A DNA stretch of 58,254 nt from Dehalococcoidia bacterium. GTDB taxonomy: Bacteria; Chloroflexota; Dehalococcoidia; Lucifugimonadales; Lucifugimonadaceae. The notes beneath the pieces were generated by a model. That model saw only the letters and a list, made by a program, of their open reading frames with translations. It was not told the DNA's origin and did not search any database. The position numbers and the translations under genes are program-made. Position 1 is the first letter of the stretch. Every line of letters begins with the position of its first letter. Positions 25,496 through 35,027 of the stretch are shown piece by piece. Where the stretch lies: assembly GCA_029936155.1 (NCBI GenBank), contig JAPYUK010000003.1, forward strand, positions 39,835-98,088. Reading direction: 5' to 3'.

Positions 25496-26860
25496 GTGAA
25501 ATACCGCGACCTAATTGAGAACGCACTGAACGGCCATGATGCCGACTACTCCGAGATACGGATTGAAGAGACTGATAATTCGCGACTGGTTTACCGTGGG
25601 AAGTCACTCGACACGATTGCGCAGACGAGTGGGTTTGGCGGAAACGTCCGAGCGGTTACCAAAGGCGGTTGGGGCTTTGCGAGTTTCAATAGCTTTGAAG
25701 AACTTGGGGCGAAGGTAGCCGACGCTATTGCGCAATCGAAAGCTGTAGGCGGATCGAAGACCGAGCTTGGCGAAGTCGAGCCGCATGTCGAGGTGGTCCC
25801 GGCGCATATCGTTCATGATCCCGCAGAAATCTCGCTCGACGAAAAGAAACGCCAGATGGACCACTACAACGATCTAGTGTGGTCGGTCGACGGCATCAAT
25901 AGTGCCGATATTATTTACGGTGATACTTCTCGCAAGACGTTTTTTGGAAACTCCGACGGCTCGTACATTGAGCAGGAGCAGGTGCACGTCATTTCAAGGA
26001 TTTCGGCTCAGGCACGAAATGGCGGCGACGTACAACAGGCTGGATTTAGCCTCGGATCTCAGGGTGACTACGACTTGATTCGAGGTCTCGATGAACAGGT
26101 GATCGACGCTGCGAAGCGGGCCGTCGTTTTGCTCGATGCGAAGTCGCTTGAGGGTGGTGAGCGGACGGTAATACTTGATCCGGTGCTGGCTGGTGTGTTC
26201 GTTCACGAGGCGTTTGGTCATCTCTCAGAGGGCGACAACGTCTACGAGAATGACAAACTGAAAGAGATTATGTATATGGGTCGGAAGTTCGGTGGCAAAC
26301 ACCTGAACTTCACCGATGGTGCGGCGATTCCCGGTTTGCGAGGTAGTTTCAAGTACGACGATGAGGGCACGCCCGCGACTCGAACTCCGCTTGTTCGCGA
26401 TGGCGAGCTGGTGGGTCGACTGCATTCACGGGAGACTGCTGCGAAGCTCGGCGAGAAGCCGACAGGAAACGCCAGAGCGATTGGGTATAACTTCCCGCCT
26501 ATTGTACGCATGACGAACACGATAATCGAGCAGGGCGAGGCGACTCTTGAGGATATGCTCGAAGGCGTAGAAGACGGCGTTTACGTTCGCAACTGGTACG
26601 GCGGTATGACTCAGCACGAGATGTTTACCTTTTCGTCGGGCGAGGCGTACATGATTCGTAACGGCGAGATTCAAGAGGCGGTTCGACCTGTGATGTTGAC
26701 AGGGAACCTGTTCGGAACCCTCAAGAATCTGGATGGCGTGGGTAACGACCTCGGTATGAATCAGGGCGGCGGTTGCGGCAAGGGCGGCCAGTCGCCATTG
26801 CCGGTGTCGAACGGTAGCCCGCACATACGAATTCGAAATTGCTTGATTTCGGGGGCATAA
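25496..26860 (+). CDS. tldD: TldD metalloprotease subunit
   Basis: TldD and TldE form a heterodimeric zinc protease that trims unfolded peptides and some modified peptides. The catalytic HExxxH is HEAFGH at about residues 237-242, and the remaining metal-site region contains GNLFGTLKNLDGVGND followed by a Gly-rich MNQGGGCGKGGQS. The frame is open from TTG 25463, but the GTG at 25496 (product MKYRDLIENAL) fits family N-termini and follows AAGGGG, although at a long spacing. Length is then 454 aa. The partner gene follows 47 nt downstream. Confidence 0.9.
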   Translation: MKYRDLIENALNGHDADYSEIRIEETDNSRLVYRGKSLDTIAQTSGFGGNVRAVTKGGWGFASFNSFEELGAKVADAIAQSKAVGGSKTELGEVEPHVEVVPAHIVHDPAEISLDEKKRQMDHYNDLVWSVDGINSADIIYGDTSRKTFFGNSDGSYIEQEQVHVISRISAQARNGGDVQQAGFSLGSQGDYDLIRGLDEQVIDAAKRAVVLLDAKSLEGGERTVILDPVLAGVFVHEAFGHLSEGDNVYENDKLKEIMYMGRKFGGKHLNFTDGAAIPGLRGSFKYDDEGTPATRTPLVRDGELVGRLHSRETAAKLGEKPTGNARAIGYNFPPIVRMTNTIIEQGEATLEDMLEGVEDGVYVRNWYGGMTQHEMFTFSSGEAYMIRNGEIQEAVRPVMLTGNLFGTLKNLDGVGNDLGMNQGGGCGKGGQSPLPVSNGSPHIRIRNCLISGA

Positions 26861-26907
26861 GAGTTGCTGACGACATTTCGTAATCACATATTTCAAGAGA
26901 CAAGAAT

Positions 26908-28230
26908 TTGAGCGAATCGCTTCTAAATGCCGCAGCGGCAAAGTTTGATCAAGCCGAGGTCTATCGGGTTGAGTCGGAGAGTCATCAGGTTTCGTTCGAG
27001 TCGAATCGGTTGAAAGAAATCATGCGACGGGACACTTCCGGTGTTGCGTTGCGAGTTATCGATGATGGTCGCATTGGATTTTCTTCGACAACCGACGCCG
27101 GTCGCGAGGCTGAACTGGTGGATCGAGTAGCGAGCCTTGTTCCGTTTGGCTCGGAGGCTTCCTTCGAGTTTCCTGAGCCAAGCGGGTACCCGACGGTAGA
27201 TATTGTCGATCCCGCAGTGGCGCATGTTGCGCAGCAGTCGATGATCGATACGGGCCAGGGATTGATCGAACGATTGCTGGACGAGTGGCCTGATTTGTTG
27301 TGTGACGCTCGAATCGGCTGGTCGACGGGTCGCGGTCGAATCATGAACTCGGCGGGTATTGACGCTGAGTATGAGCAGACAAGCTACTACTGTTCGCTCG
27401 GGGCACAGCTGATTCGTGGAACAGACATGCTTAACGTGTGGGCTGGTTTCGGTTCGAGTCATCTATTTGGTGAAGCGGAGCTTGATCGACTGCTACAGAC
27501 CGTTCGGCGATCACTTCGTTGGTCGAAGGAGACTGCTCTGGCAACGGCGAATACAGGAGATCTTCCGGTGATATTTACTCCCCGAGGTGTTGGGGCGACA
27601 TTGCTTCACCCGCTTATGTCGGGATTCAACGGCAAGAACGTTGCCAATGGTTCGTCGCCGCTTGGCGATCGCTGGGGAGAGAATATCGTTGATGAGCGGG
27701 TATCGATTTATGACGATCCTCTTATCGCCGGTGCAAGTGGTAGCCGACCGTTTGATGATGAAGGCGTGGCTAGTCGCAGGCATGCTTTGATCGACAAGGG
27801 CATCGCCGGCGGTCCGTTATTGGATCTTCAAACAGCGGGGCAGCTTGGTAAGACGTCGACCGGTGCGGCCGGTCGTGGCCTGGCGAGCACACCATCTCCT
27901 AGTTCATCGGTGATCGATATAGCGGCGGGCGACACTCACTTCGAGGACATGATCTCCGGCGTCAAGGAGGGACTCGTTATCGAGGAGCTTCTCGGTGCGG
28001 GTCAGGGTAACGAGCTTGGCGGAGATTTCCGTGCAAACGTTTCGCTGGGTTATAAAATTGAGCACGGCGAAATTGTTGGCCGAGTTAAAGACACGATGAT
28101 TTCTGGCAATGCTTACAAGGTGCTCTCGCAGGTAGAGCAAGTTTCCGATTCGGCTGAGTGGGTGTTTGGGTCGATGCGATCGCCAGCGATTCAATGTCTT
28201 GGTGTCGAAGTAGCGGCGAAAGACGAGTAG
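26908..28230 (+). CDS. pmbA: TldE/PmbA partner of TldD
   Basis: A 440-aa member of the TldD/PmbA family lacking the HExxxH motif, as expected for the non-catalytic TldE subunit. Blocks seen: AEVYRVESESHQVSFESNRLKEI, RGVGATLLHPLMSGFNGKNV, SRPFDDEGVASRRHALIDKG and the closing VSDSAEWVFGSMRSPAI. It starts at TTG. Adjacent genes on one transcript match the known obligate heterodimer. Confidence 0.9.
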   Translation: MSESLLNAAAAKFDQAEVYRVESESHQVSFESNRLKEIMRRDTSGVALRVIDDGRIGFSSTTDAGREAELVDRVASLVPFGSEASFEFPEPSGYPTVDIVDPAVAHVAQQSMIDTGQGLIERLLDEWPDLLCDARIGWSTGRGRIMNSAGIDAEYEQTSYYCSLGAQLIRGTDMLNVWAGFGSSHLFGEAELDRLLQTVRRSLRWSKETALATANTGDLPVIFTPRGVGATLLHPLMSGFNGKNVANGSSPLGDRWGENIVDERVSIYDDPLIAGASGSRPFDDEGVASRRHALIDKGIAGGPLLDLQTAGQLGKTSTGAAGRGLASTPSPSSSVIDIAAGDTHFEDMISGVKEGLVIEELLGAGQGNELGGDFRANVSLGYKIEHGEIVGRVKDTMISGNAYKVLSQVEQVSDSAEWVFGSMRSPAIQCLGVEVAAKDE

Positions 28231-28276
28231 ATCGTTCAGTGCAGAGTGGATGTGAACTGTTGGAACGAGTTTCGTT

Positions 28277-29428
28277 ATGGGTCTAGACGAATTTCTGAAT
28301 CAACTTCCTGAAGATGACGACGCATCGATTAACTACGCGTCGCTTCCTGAGTTGTCGAAGCTAAGCACGCCCGAAGCTGAAGAGTTTGGGCAGCTCTGGT
28401 TGGAGTGGAGTTCGGACCGAGTGCTGGAGATAGTGGATCGCATGGTGGCGCTTTGTGATGATCAGCCGGATGTTGAGTTTGAGGCGATCTACAAGCAGGG
28501 GCTGATTCATGTGAATCCGGACGTGCGAGTTAGTTCGCTCAAAGGCCTTGAAGAGAGTAGCGATCGAACCCTTATCAAGCCTCTTTGCGAGATGCTCACG
28601 ACTGATTCTTCGGTCGAAGTTAGGACTGCTGCGGCGATACCGCTGGCATATCTAGCGGTGATGGCTCAGACTGGCAAGCTCGGTGCCAAAGATGAGATTA
28701 CGCTGAAGCGAGTGCTCTACGGTGTGCTCGATGACGAACGTGAAGTCCAGCCGGTGAAGTTGAAAGTGCTCGAAGCTGTATCGATTTTTGAGGATGAACG
28801 GCTTGCTTCACACATTGAATCCGCCTGGTCGTCAAGAGATGTGACGGCTCGTCAGAGCAGCCTGTTTGCGATGGGACGCACTTCAGATCCACGTTGGGTA
28901 GAGCATGTGCTTCCTGATTTGGAGCACGACGTTAGTGCGATTCGATACGAGGCGACTATGGCTATGGGTGAACTCGGAGATGAGGAACACCTGAAGGCCT
29001 TGCAGGCTCCGCTGGATGACGAGGATCTGACGGTTCAGCTGGCGGCTATTTCGGCGGTTGAACGAATCGGAGGAGCAGAGGCGAAGCCTCAGTTGGAGCA
29101 GCTTCTGGTGAGTACTGAGCCGCGGGTTGTTGAGCTCGTTCAGCAAGCATTAAGGACGATGAAGGACGAGGAAGATCTCGATGAGGTTGTGACTCAGGAG
29201 ATGGCTCGTTCGATGTTCGGTGCGGGAGATACGCTGCCAGGGGTTGATACTGAGGGTTACGAGCCTGCCGAGATCGAGGGCTGGGCGAATCTACCCGATC
29301 CGAGCGAGGTGGACGACTTCGGGACCGGTGTTACTGAGGAAGCTGAGGATTTGGGACTGGATCGAGGTGATCCATTTGATATCGATCTTCCGCCGGAAGA
29401 CCCGTGGGACCACGAAGAGAACTTTTAG
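28277..29428 (+). CDS. HEAT-repeat protein
   Basis: A 383-residue soluble acidic protein. Residues about 90-295 form a series of helical HEAT/PBS-lyase-type repeats (for example NPDVRVSSLKGLEES, SSVEVRTAAAIPLAY, SAIRYEATMAMGELGDEEHL and LTVQLAAISAVERIGG). The last 80 residues are acidic and disordered. Such scaffolds mediate protein-protein contacts; no enzymatic motif is visible. It lies 46 nt after tldE and could share its transcript. The specific partner is unknown. Confidence 0.8.
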   Translation: MGLDEFLNQLPEDDDASINYASLPELSKLSTPEAEEFGQLWLEWSSDRVLEIVDRMVALCDDQPDVEFEAIYKQGLIHVNPDVRVSSLKGLEESSDRTLIKPLCEMLTTDSSVEVRTAAAIPLAYLAVMAQTGKLGAKDEITLKRVLYGVLDDEREVQPVKLKVLEAVSIFEDERLASHIESAWSSRDVTARQSSLFAMGRTSDPRWVEHVLPDLEHDVSAIRYEATMAMGELGDEEHLKALQAPLDDEDLTVQLAAISAVERIGGAEAKPQLEQLLVSTEPRVVELVQQALRTMKDEEDLDEVVTQEMARSMFGAGDTLPGVDTEGYEPAEIEGWANLPDPSEVDDFGTGVTEEAEDLGLDRGDPFDIDLPPEDPWDHEENF

Positions 29429-29446
29429 GTGCCGTAAGCACGTTTT

Positions 29447-30421
29447 CTATAGTCTTCGAGACTGCCTGAAGGCCAGTTGGGCGGCACCCAGAAGGCTGAC
29501 GTCGTCGCCGAGTCGGGTGGCGGTTAGCGGTGTGGTGGAGCCGTATCCGGGTAGCGATTTTTTGATCGTGGTCGCTTTTAACTTCTCCCAGTGGCGCTGT
29601 AACCCCTGAACGACACCCCCGCCGATTACGAGTGCTTCAGGGTTGAAAACGTTGATCAGCATGCCGAGTCCGATGCTGACGTTTTCGATAGTTAGATCGA
29701 CTACACCCTGCGCCACAGGGTCGCCATCGTCAGCTGCATCGAACACCATTCTTGAATTGATTTTTGAAGGGTCTCCACCGCAGAGTTCGGCAAGTGGACC
29801 CTCGCCAGTGAACCGCTCCATAGCGATTTTGGCGATGGCGGGACCGGAGGCATTGCCCTCAAAACAGCCGTCGCAGCCGACATTGCATTTGTAGGCACCT
29901 GTGCGCACGGCCAAATGGCCAACTTCCCCGGCACCGCCCGATGATCCTGTGACCATTTCGCTGTTGGCGATGATGCCGCCGCCGACGCCTGTGCTGATGG
30001 TGACGTAAATTAGATTTTCGGCTCCGACGTGATCACCGAAGCGGGTTTCAGCGAGGGCCGCGAGAGTGGCGTCGTGGCCGACCCAAACCGGAATTCCCAT
30101 AGACTCGGAGAGAGATCCTTTCATGGATTTTCCATGCCAGCTTGGAAGGTTTGGTGGGTGGTTGTAGGTACCCGTTGCAGGTTTGATTGGCCCGGCCGTT
30201 GATACGCCGATTCCGGCTATTTCAGCACCATCTGGAGCGGTGGCTTGCGCCGCTTTCAGGAGGCGAGTGAGTCGTTCGCTAGCGTCATCGATGCCCCGCT
30301 CGGGCAGGGTATCGACCGAACCCCGTCCGGTAATGCGGCCTTCGGAGTCGACGAGTGCTGCTCGGATGTTGGTACCGCCGATGTCGCCAGCAAGTGCGTA
30401 TTGCAGAGTTGAATTTGTCAC
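29447..30421 (-). CDS. ROK-family sugar kinase (glucokinase-like)
   Basis: A 324-aa sugar kinase. The phosphate-binding motif is GDIGGTNIRAALVD. The catalytic region appears as WVGHDATLAALAE, the second ATP loop is YVTISTGVGGGII, and the ROK zinc site is CNVGCDGCFEGNASG. It starts at GTG. Substrate is probably glucose or a related hexose; ROK proteins cannot be separated from N-acetyl-sugar kinases by motifs alone. There is no helix-turn-helix domain, so it is a kinase rather than a ROK repressor. It is convergent with the HEAT gene. Confidence 0.88.
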   Translation of the reverse strand: MTNSTLQYALAGDIGGTNIRAALVDSEGRITGRGSVDTLPERGIDDASERLTRLLKAAQATAPDGAEIAGIGVSTAGPIKPATGTYNHPPNLPSWHGKSMKGSLSESMGIPVWVGHDATLAALAETRFGDHVGAENLIYVTISTGVGGGIIANSEMVTGSSGGAGEVGHLAVRTGAYKCNVGCDGCFEGNASGPAIAKIAMERFTGEGPLAELCGGDPSKINSRMVFDAADDGDPVAQGVVDLTIENVSIGLGMLINVFNPEALVIGGGVVQGLQRHWEKLKATTIKKSLPGYGSTTPLTATRLGDDVSLLGAAQLAFRQSRRL

Positions 30422-30474
30422 GTTTGGGATGGTAACAGGGGTGGTGGCTGGATTAGGCGGTGACAGATGGAATT

Positions 30475-30500
30475 GTCATGCTGAACAAGTTCGGAATGGT
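30475..30500. repeat. REP-like element related to the one at 22640
   Basis: GTCATGCTGAACAAGTTCGGAA resembles the complement of the 22640 element, and a further degenerate piece (GAATTCTGGATGAC) lies near 30587. The gap between the ROK kinase gene and the next plus-strand gene holds these elements and no gene. Confidence 0.4.
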
Positions 30501-30695
30501 GGCTGTAGTTGAACTGACTGAGGTGACAGCGAGGTCGGTTTTGGGAGTTGAGTCAGCTGCATTGGGGGAGAAAGATCCTGAAAATGAATTCTGGATGACA
30601 GTTATCTGAGATATAGCGATGTGGGCGTGCCGTGAGTATGGACACATTAACGAATTAGTCTTGTCGTGTTCCGCAATTGCGTTCATCATTTAACG

Positions 30696-31505
30696 ATGCC
30701 TGAAATTGTTCACAATATTGATCTTTCCTCAATTCCTCACCGACCCGGTCAGTCGACCGATCTTGAAGCGAAGCGCCAGCGGGCTTGGGTGCGACTTGAG
30801 GATGACGAAAAAGAATGGGTGGTCAATGCGTGGGATTTGACGGGAATGATTCCGTCGGCTCCGGCATTTCGAGAGCTGCAAAATGCTTCGGATCGAGTGC
30901 TCTACGTTCTGGTTGGCACCGAAGAGAGTCTTACGCCGAGCGAGTTGAGCTATTTGATGATCGCTCGTTGGTTCAGGAATATTGATTCTGCAACAGCTAG
31001 GGCAAAGATGGCCCAGCTGGTGAACCAGGGACTCGCTCGGTACACGGGAATTGGTCGCACGATGGCGACCGAGTCTGGTCTCGAGAAGCTTGAGGATTTG
31101 GCGCGACCTGCACGGCAATATCGAGACGATGATGATGATCGACCTGGTCGATCAGATCACCGGCAGACAACTTCTAGAACTCGTGTTGTTGATCGTGGAG
31201 AGTCGCCTCGTTCGTCATTTGGTGACTACAGTGCACCTACGGGTAGGTATCGCCACGAGATGGACGGCGGTGAGCCGCAGCGTGATTCACGCGGTCCGCG
31301 ACGAGATGATCGTGGCGGTGATTCCCGCGGTCTAAGGCGTGACGACCGCGGTGGAGCGCCTGAGCGTGGCCGGGTAAATACTGACGGACCTGTGATTGAT
31401 GGCTGGACGCCTGATGAATCATCTGAGCGTGGGCGGGTGAACACGAATGGCCCTGTTATTGACGGGCGCGATAAAGAGTCTAAGAGTGAGGACTCGGAAG
31501 ACTAG
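30696..31505 (+). CDS. Winged-helix-like protein with Arg/Asp-rich repeat tail
   Basis: The first 135 residues look like a folded winged-helix module (LTPSELSYLMIARWF, then ATARAKMAQLVNQGLARYTGIGRTMATESG). The rest is low complexity, with RRDDRGGDSRG-type repeats and a duplicated 14-residue unit, ERGRVNTxGPVIDG, near the end. An Arg/Gly/Asp-rich tail is common in RNA- or DNA-binding bacterial proteins, but I do not recognise the family. The ATG at 30696 is preferred over an upstream in-frame start. No known operon partner is adjacent. Confidence 0.65.
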   Translation: MPEIVHNIDLSSIPHRPGQSTDLEAKRQRAWVRLEDDEKEWVVNAWDLTGMIPSAPAFRELQNASDRVLYVLVGTEESLTPSELSYLMIARWFRNIDSATARAKMAQLVNQGLARYTGIGRTMATESGLEKLEDLARPARQYRDDDDDRPGRSDHRQTTSRTRVVDRGESPRSSFGDYSAPTGRYRHEMDGGEPQRDSRGPRRDDRGGDSRGLRRDDRGGAPERGRVNTDGPVIDGWTPDESSERGRVNTNGPVIDGRDKESKSEDSED

Positions 31506-31641
31506 GCTGACTCGACTTTCGTCGGCAATAGGCAATCGAGGGCGAAGCTCAATGTCCTATGGAAGAGAGAGCGTGTGCGTCCCTTCTCCAGATCCCTCGA
31601 CTCCGATGACTCCGCTCGGGACGCGGAAATATTAGCGTGAG

Positions 31642-32421
31642 CTACCTATAGTCTTCGCCATTGTCTTGGGGGGCATAGCCGATGGTTTTCTTGGCACGGT
31701 CGGTGTCCCAGAATCGCCAGGTATTGTCAGATACTCCATAGAAGATCTCGAAGCCGAGCGGTTGCGTGAGGCACTGAGTTACAAGCTGCGTGAGATCACG
31801 GTGGCTTAGCCACGTCGCCAGCGTTCGAACTGATCCTTCAGGCCGAGCTTGCGTACCCTTCGGACTGTTCTGAGGATTCACCGTTCCAATGCGAAGACAG
31901 GCGACTTCCAGACCGAAGTGTTCGTGGTAGTAACGTCCGGTCGCTTCTCCGAACACTTTGCTAATCCCGTAGTCGGAGTCGGGTCGAACCGGAACGTTGT
32001 GATCGATCATCTTGAAGCCACCGGGGGTGAGTCCTTCGTAATCACCGACTCGAATGCGGCTGTAGGGTGCGTCCATTTCGAAATTTCCGACGGCGTGGTT
32101 TGAGCTGGCGAACACGATCCGCTTCACATTGTTTTGGCGCGCCGCTTCGTAGACATTGTGGGTTGCTGATATGTTGTTTTTGAGAACGTCTGGCCAGGGT
32201 GTTTCGACGGGAGCATTGGCAGCGAGGTGGACGACGGCATCGACACCCTCGAACGCTTTTGACATCGAATCGTAGTTAGATCCGTCGGCAATCAGGGTCG
32301 TAACGTCAGGCGCATTATCAGAGGTGCGGACATCGAGGGCGGAGATTTCGAATGAGTCTGATAGTGCGTTTGCGAGCATCGACCCGATGAGCCCGGAGGA
32401 ACCTGTGATGAGAACTTTCAT
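31642..32421 (-). CDS. NAD-dependent epimerase/dehydratase (uronate dehydrogenase-like)
   Basis: An extended short-chain dehydrogenase of 259 aa. The NAD-binding motif is GSSGLIGSML. Other motifs are VVHLAANAPVETPW, the catalytic Ser region FASSNHAVG and the active-site YGISK. The length and the SSNHAVG and LRIGTVNPQNSPKG blocks fit the uronate/hexuronate dehydrogenase-like group rather than UDP-sugar epimerases. It would act in sugar-acid catabolism together with the dehydratase-type genes of the window. It is a single gene with ATG start. Confidence 0.8.
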   Translation of the reverse strand: MKVLITGSSGLIGSMLANALSDSFEISALDVRTSDNAPDVTTLIADGSNYDSMSKAFEGVDAVVHLAANAPVETPWPDVLKNNISATHNVYEAARQNNVKRIVFASSNHAVGNFEMDAPYSRIRVGDYEGLTPGGFKMIDHNVPVRPDSDYGISKVFGEATGRYYHEHFGLEVACLRIGTVNPQNSPKGTQARPEGSVRTLATWLSHRDLTQLVTQCLTQPLGFEIFYGVSDNTWRFWDTDRAKKTIGYAPQDNGEDYR

Positions 32422-33047
32422 GTGTGCACCTTATTTGACGTTCTTCGTGAAATTGACCTTGTGGATGTTACCGGTGCGCAGCTAAACGTGGTCATCAATT
32501 GGGGCTGGTTTATGCACCCGGATTGACGCCCGAGCAGTGCATGCTTTTTAGCGCGTAAAACATTGGCTAAAGACGTATGCTGAACTGAGTATCCACAGGT
32601 TCATCACGGAATTCTGGCTCTCATCACATCTGCCACATGTAGTGAGTGTCAACATTTAATCAGACGGTAGTGCTTATGGGAGCGCAGCCGGATCAGCCCC
32701 CGACGTGCTCCCGCACTACTGTCTATTTAAACGCTGGGCAGCGGTTGATTGCGAGCAAGGCTAAATTCTTGCTGAGCACCTGCCTGAACGAACCCGGATT
32801 TTCGAGAAATCCGTGGGCTTCTTTCGTTGAGGTGTTGCAGGATTCTGAGGATCCAGTTGTGGCTCGTGAAGTGAGCCTCGTGAGCACAGTGGTGATTACG
32901 CCGAGCGAGGTGCGCGTTCGGCACGGTTTTGAGGCGGAAGAGTGGGGATCTGCGGCGCGCGTCGGGTAGGTGGCATGAACACCAAATCATCTGAACCCGT
33001 TCTCAAAATGGACGCATTCTGGAGGGCGATTTTTCTAGTATGAAGAT
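32422..33047. other. 626-bp intergenic stretch without a convincing gene
   Basis: Short open frames exist on both strands (for example GTG 32646-32969 plus), but none shows a recognisable domain or good ribosome site. Visible structures are a GGGAGC...GCTCCC inverted repeat near 32678-32712 and a tight hairpin CGGATTT/AAATCCG near 32793-32812. The stretch may be a remnant of a lost gene or hold an unrecognised RNA. Confidence 0.5.
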
Positions 33048-34856
33048 GTGCATTCAGGAGATTTTGTAAGAGATTTTGCGCTGATCATGGTCGCTGCAGC
33101 AACGGCTTTGATCGTGTTCCGCCTGATTCGGCAGCCGCCGATTATCGGGTATCTCCTCGCGGGCGTGCTCGTGGGCCCGTTCGCGCTGCAAGGTCGATTC
33201 GTCGGTGACACCCGAACCGTTTCACTTGTCGCAGAAGTCGGCCTAGTCGTGTTGCTGTTCTCGCTCGGCGTTGAATTCGGGTGGGAGCGAATTCGTAAGG
33301 TTGGATTCCGTGTTGTACTGATCGGTGCCGTCGAAATCGCTGCAATGATTTCGCTTGGCTACTTTTTGGGACTGGCACTCGGCTGGTCTAGCACAACGTC
33401 CATATATCTTGGAGCGGCATTGGCGTTTTCGAGCTCGGCTGTGCTAGTTCAGATGTTGCGAGAAAACGGACAGCTGATGTCGCTACGTGGCCAGTTGGTG
33501 GTCGGTGTGTTGGTGGTTGAAGACTTTGTTGCCGTGGTGCTGCTTGCTGTGTTTGCTGGATATGCGAATCAGGAAGATGGCGGCGCAGTTCAGGTGTGGC
33601 CGATAGTCGTGAAGATGACGGTATTCGCCATCGGCGCGCTTGTGTTTGGGACACTTCTGGCACCTCGACTGATGGATTTACTGGACTATTTAAAATCACG
33701 CGAAACACTGCTGATCGGATCGCTGGGCATGTGCTTTGGCGTTGGATTGCTGGCTCGTGAGGCGGGCCTTTCTGCCGGTGCCGGCGCGTTCCTGATCGGA
33801 ACAGTGTTGGGCGACACGAGGCACCGCGATCAGATCGCTCGTTTGATCACTCCGGTTCGTGATGTGTTCGCTGCGTTGTTCTTTGTTTCCATTGGAATGC
33901 TGGTGAACATGGGTGATGTTCCTGAGTATTTCGGGACCGCACTGATTGTCACTGGGGTGCTGGTTGCCGGGAAGATCCTGACTGCAACCGTTGGTACGTT
34001 CCTGACCGGCCATGACGGCGATACTGCGCTGCGAGTCGGTACAGCGATGCCACAACCAGGTGAGTTTTCTTTAGCTATCGCTCGCGCGGGTAGTGAGCAT
34101 GCGGCCGTGGGATCGCAGCTTTACCCGGTGGTGACTATCAGCACGCTGATGTCCTCATTTATCTACACACTCGTGGTCAGATCTCCAGATGTGATTGGCT
34201 CGACATTTGGCTGGCTGCTGCCGAAGCGTGCAAAGACCAAAGCGGCCGATTTTTCAGCAGCAATCGCGATTGCGCGGCGCGCGATGGCACCGACGAAACC
34301 CGTATCTCACTCTCTAATGCGTGGCGTTCGATCGGCGGCGGTTAGCTTTGGAATTATTGGACTGGTTATCGTTGCCGGAGTGTTGATTGCGAACGTTGGA
34401 ACTAGTCTCGCTGATGAGATGGGATTCTCGGCTGACCTTGTAGGATCCGCCGTTTTGGCGGCCGTGGTAACGCTTGCGGTGCCAGCTGGAATCGTGCTGT
34501 GGCGAGTGCTATCTGATCTGGGTATTGTGTTTGCTCAGCGACTAATCATTCGAGCTAAGTTCGGCAAACTGGCTGCGCGAGTTCATGCAGCCGATGTGGT
34601 CGGTACCGGTCTGGTGAGCGTTCTGTTGATCATCGCCAGTGTGTGGATGGTGACGCAACTTCTAGAGATGATGCCAGTTGCTGATTTGACTTCGCCTGTA
34701 CCTGCGTTGGTGATGGTTATGAGCGCAGGGGTGACAGCTACGGTGGCAATGAAAATTCATTCACAAATGGACAAAACTTTTAGGCGAACTCTTCTCGGTG
34801 ATGCATCAGGAGCGAATTCGCCGTCGTCAGATAGTTCGGCGTCGGCTGGGGACTAG
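33048..34856 (+). CDS. Monovalent cation:proton antiporter (CPA2/KefB type)
   Basis: A 602-aa membrane protein with the Na/H exchanger domain over residues about 10-380. It shows RQPPIIGYLLAGVLVGP, LFSLGVEFGWERI, ALAFSSSAVLVQML and the ion-binding VVEDFVAV. Four more hydrophobic segments follow at about 430-575. There is no C-terminal TrkA-N nucleotide-binding domain, unlike KefB/KefC. It starts at GTG; the product start fits the family. It likely exchanges K or Na for protons. Confidence 0.85.
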   Translation: MHSGDFVRDFALIMVAAATALIVFRLIRQPPIIGYLLAGVLVGPFALQGRFVGDTRTVSLVAEVGLVVLLFSLGVEFGWERIRKVGFRVVLIGAVEIAAMISLGYFLGLALGWSSTTSIYLGAALAFSSSAVLVQMLRENGQLMSLRGQLVVGVLVVEDFVAVVLLAVFAGYANQEDGGAVQVWPIVVKMTVFAIGALVFGTLLAPRLMDLLDYLKSRETLLIGSLGMCFGVGLLAREAGLSAGAGAFLIGTVLGDTRHRDQIARLITPVRDVFAALFFVSIGMLVNMGDVPEYFGTALIVTGVLVAGKILTATVGTFLTGHDGDTALRVGTAMPQPGEFSLAIARAGSEHAAVGSQLYPVVTISTLMSSFIYTLVVRSPDVIGSTFGWLLPKRAKTKAADFSAAIAIARRAMAPTKPVSHSLMRGVRSAAVSFGIIGLVIVAGVLIANVGTSLADEMGFSADLVGSAVLAAVVTLAVPAGIVLWRVLSDLGIVFAQRLIIRAKFGKLAARVHAADVVGTGLVSVLLIIASVWMVTQLLEMMPVADLTSPVPALVMVMSAGVTATVAMKIHSQMDKTFRRTLLGDASGANSPSSDSSASAGD

Positions 34857-35027
34857 AACTGAAGGCATGGCTCGCCGGTCGGGTGATGATGATTGTGCCG
34901 TTAATGCGTGGCCGTATTTGCGGGTATCCCGGTTAACTGCCGACTGGAAGTATTGGTATCAAAGAACAATACGATGATTGTGTCGCCGATTTCACGCACC
35001 ACCCGTACTTTGTATGAGGGATGAATA

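Noticed and set aside
30483-30492. GAAC-AA-GTTC as a LexA-type box
   Set aside because: The spacing is 2 rather than 4 and the sequence belongs to the REP-like element also present at 22640.
32646-32969. 107-codon plus-strand open frame starting at GTG
   Set aside because: No ribosome site, no domain, and an open frame of similar quality on the other strand; not supported as a gene.
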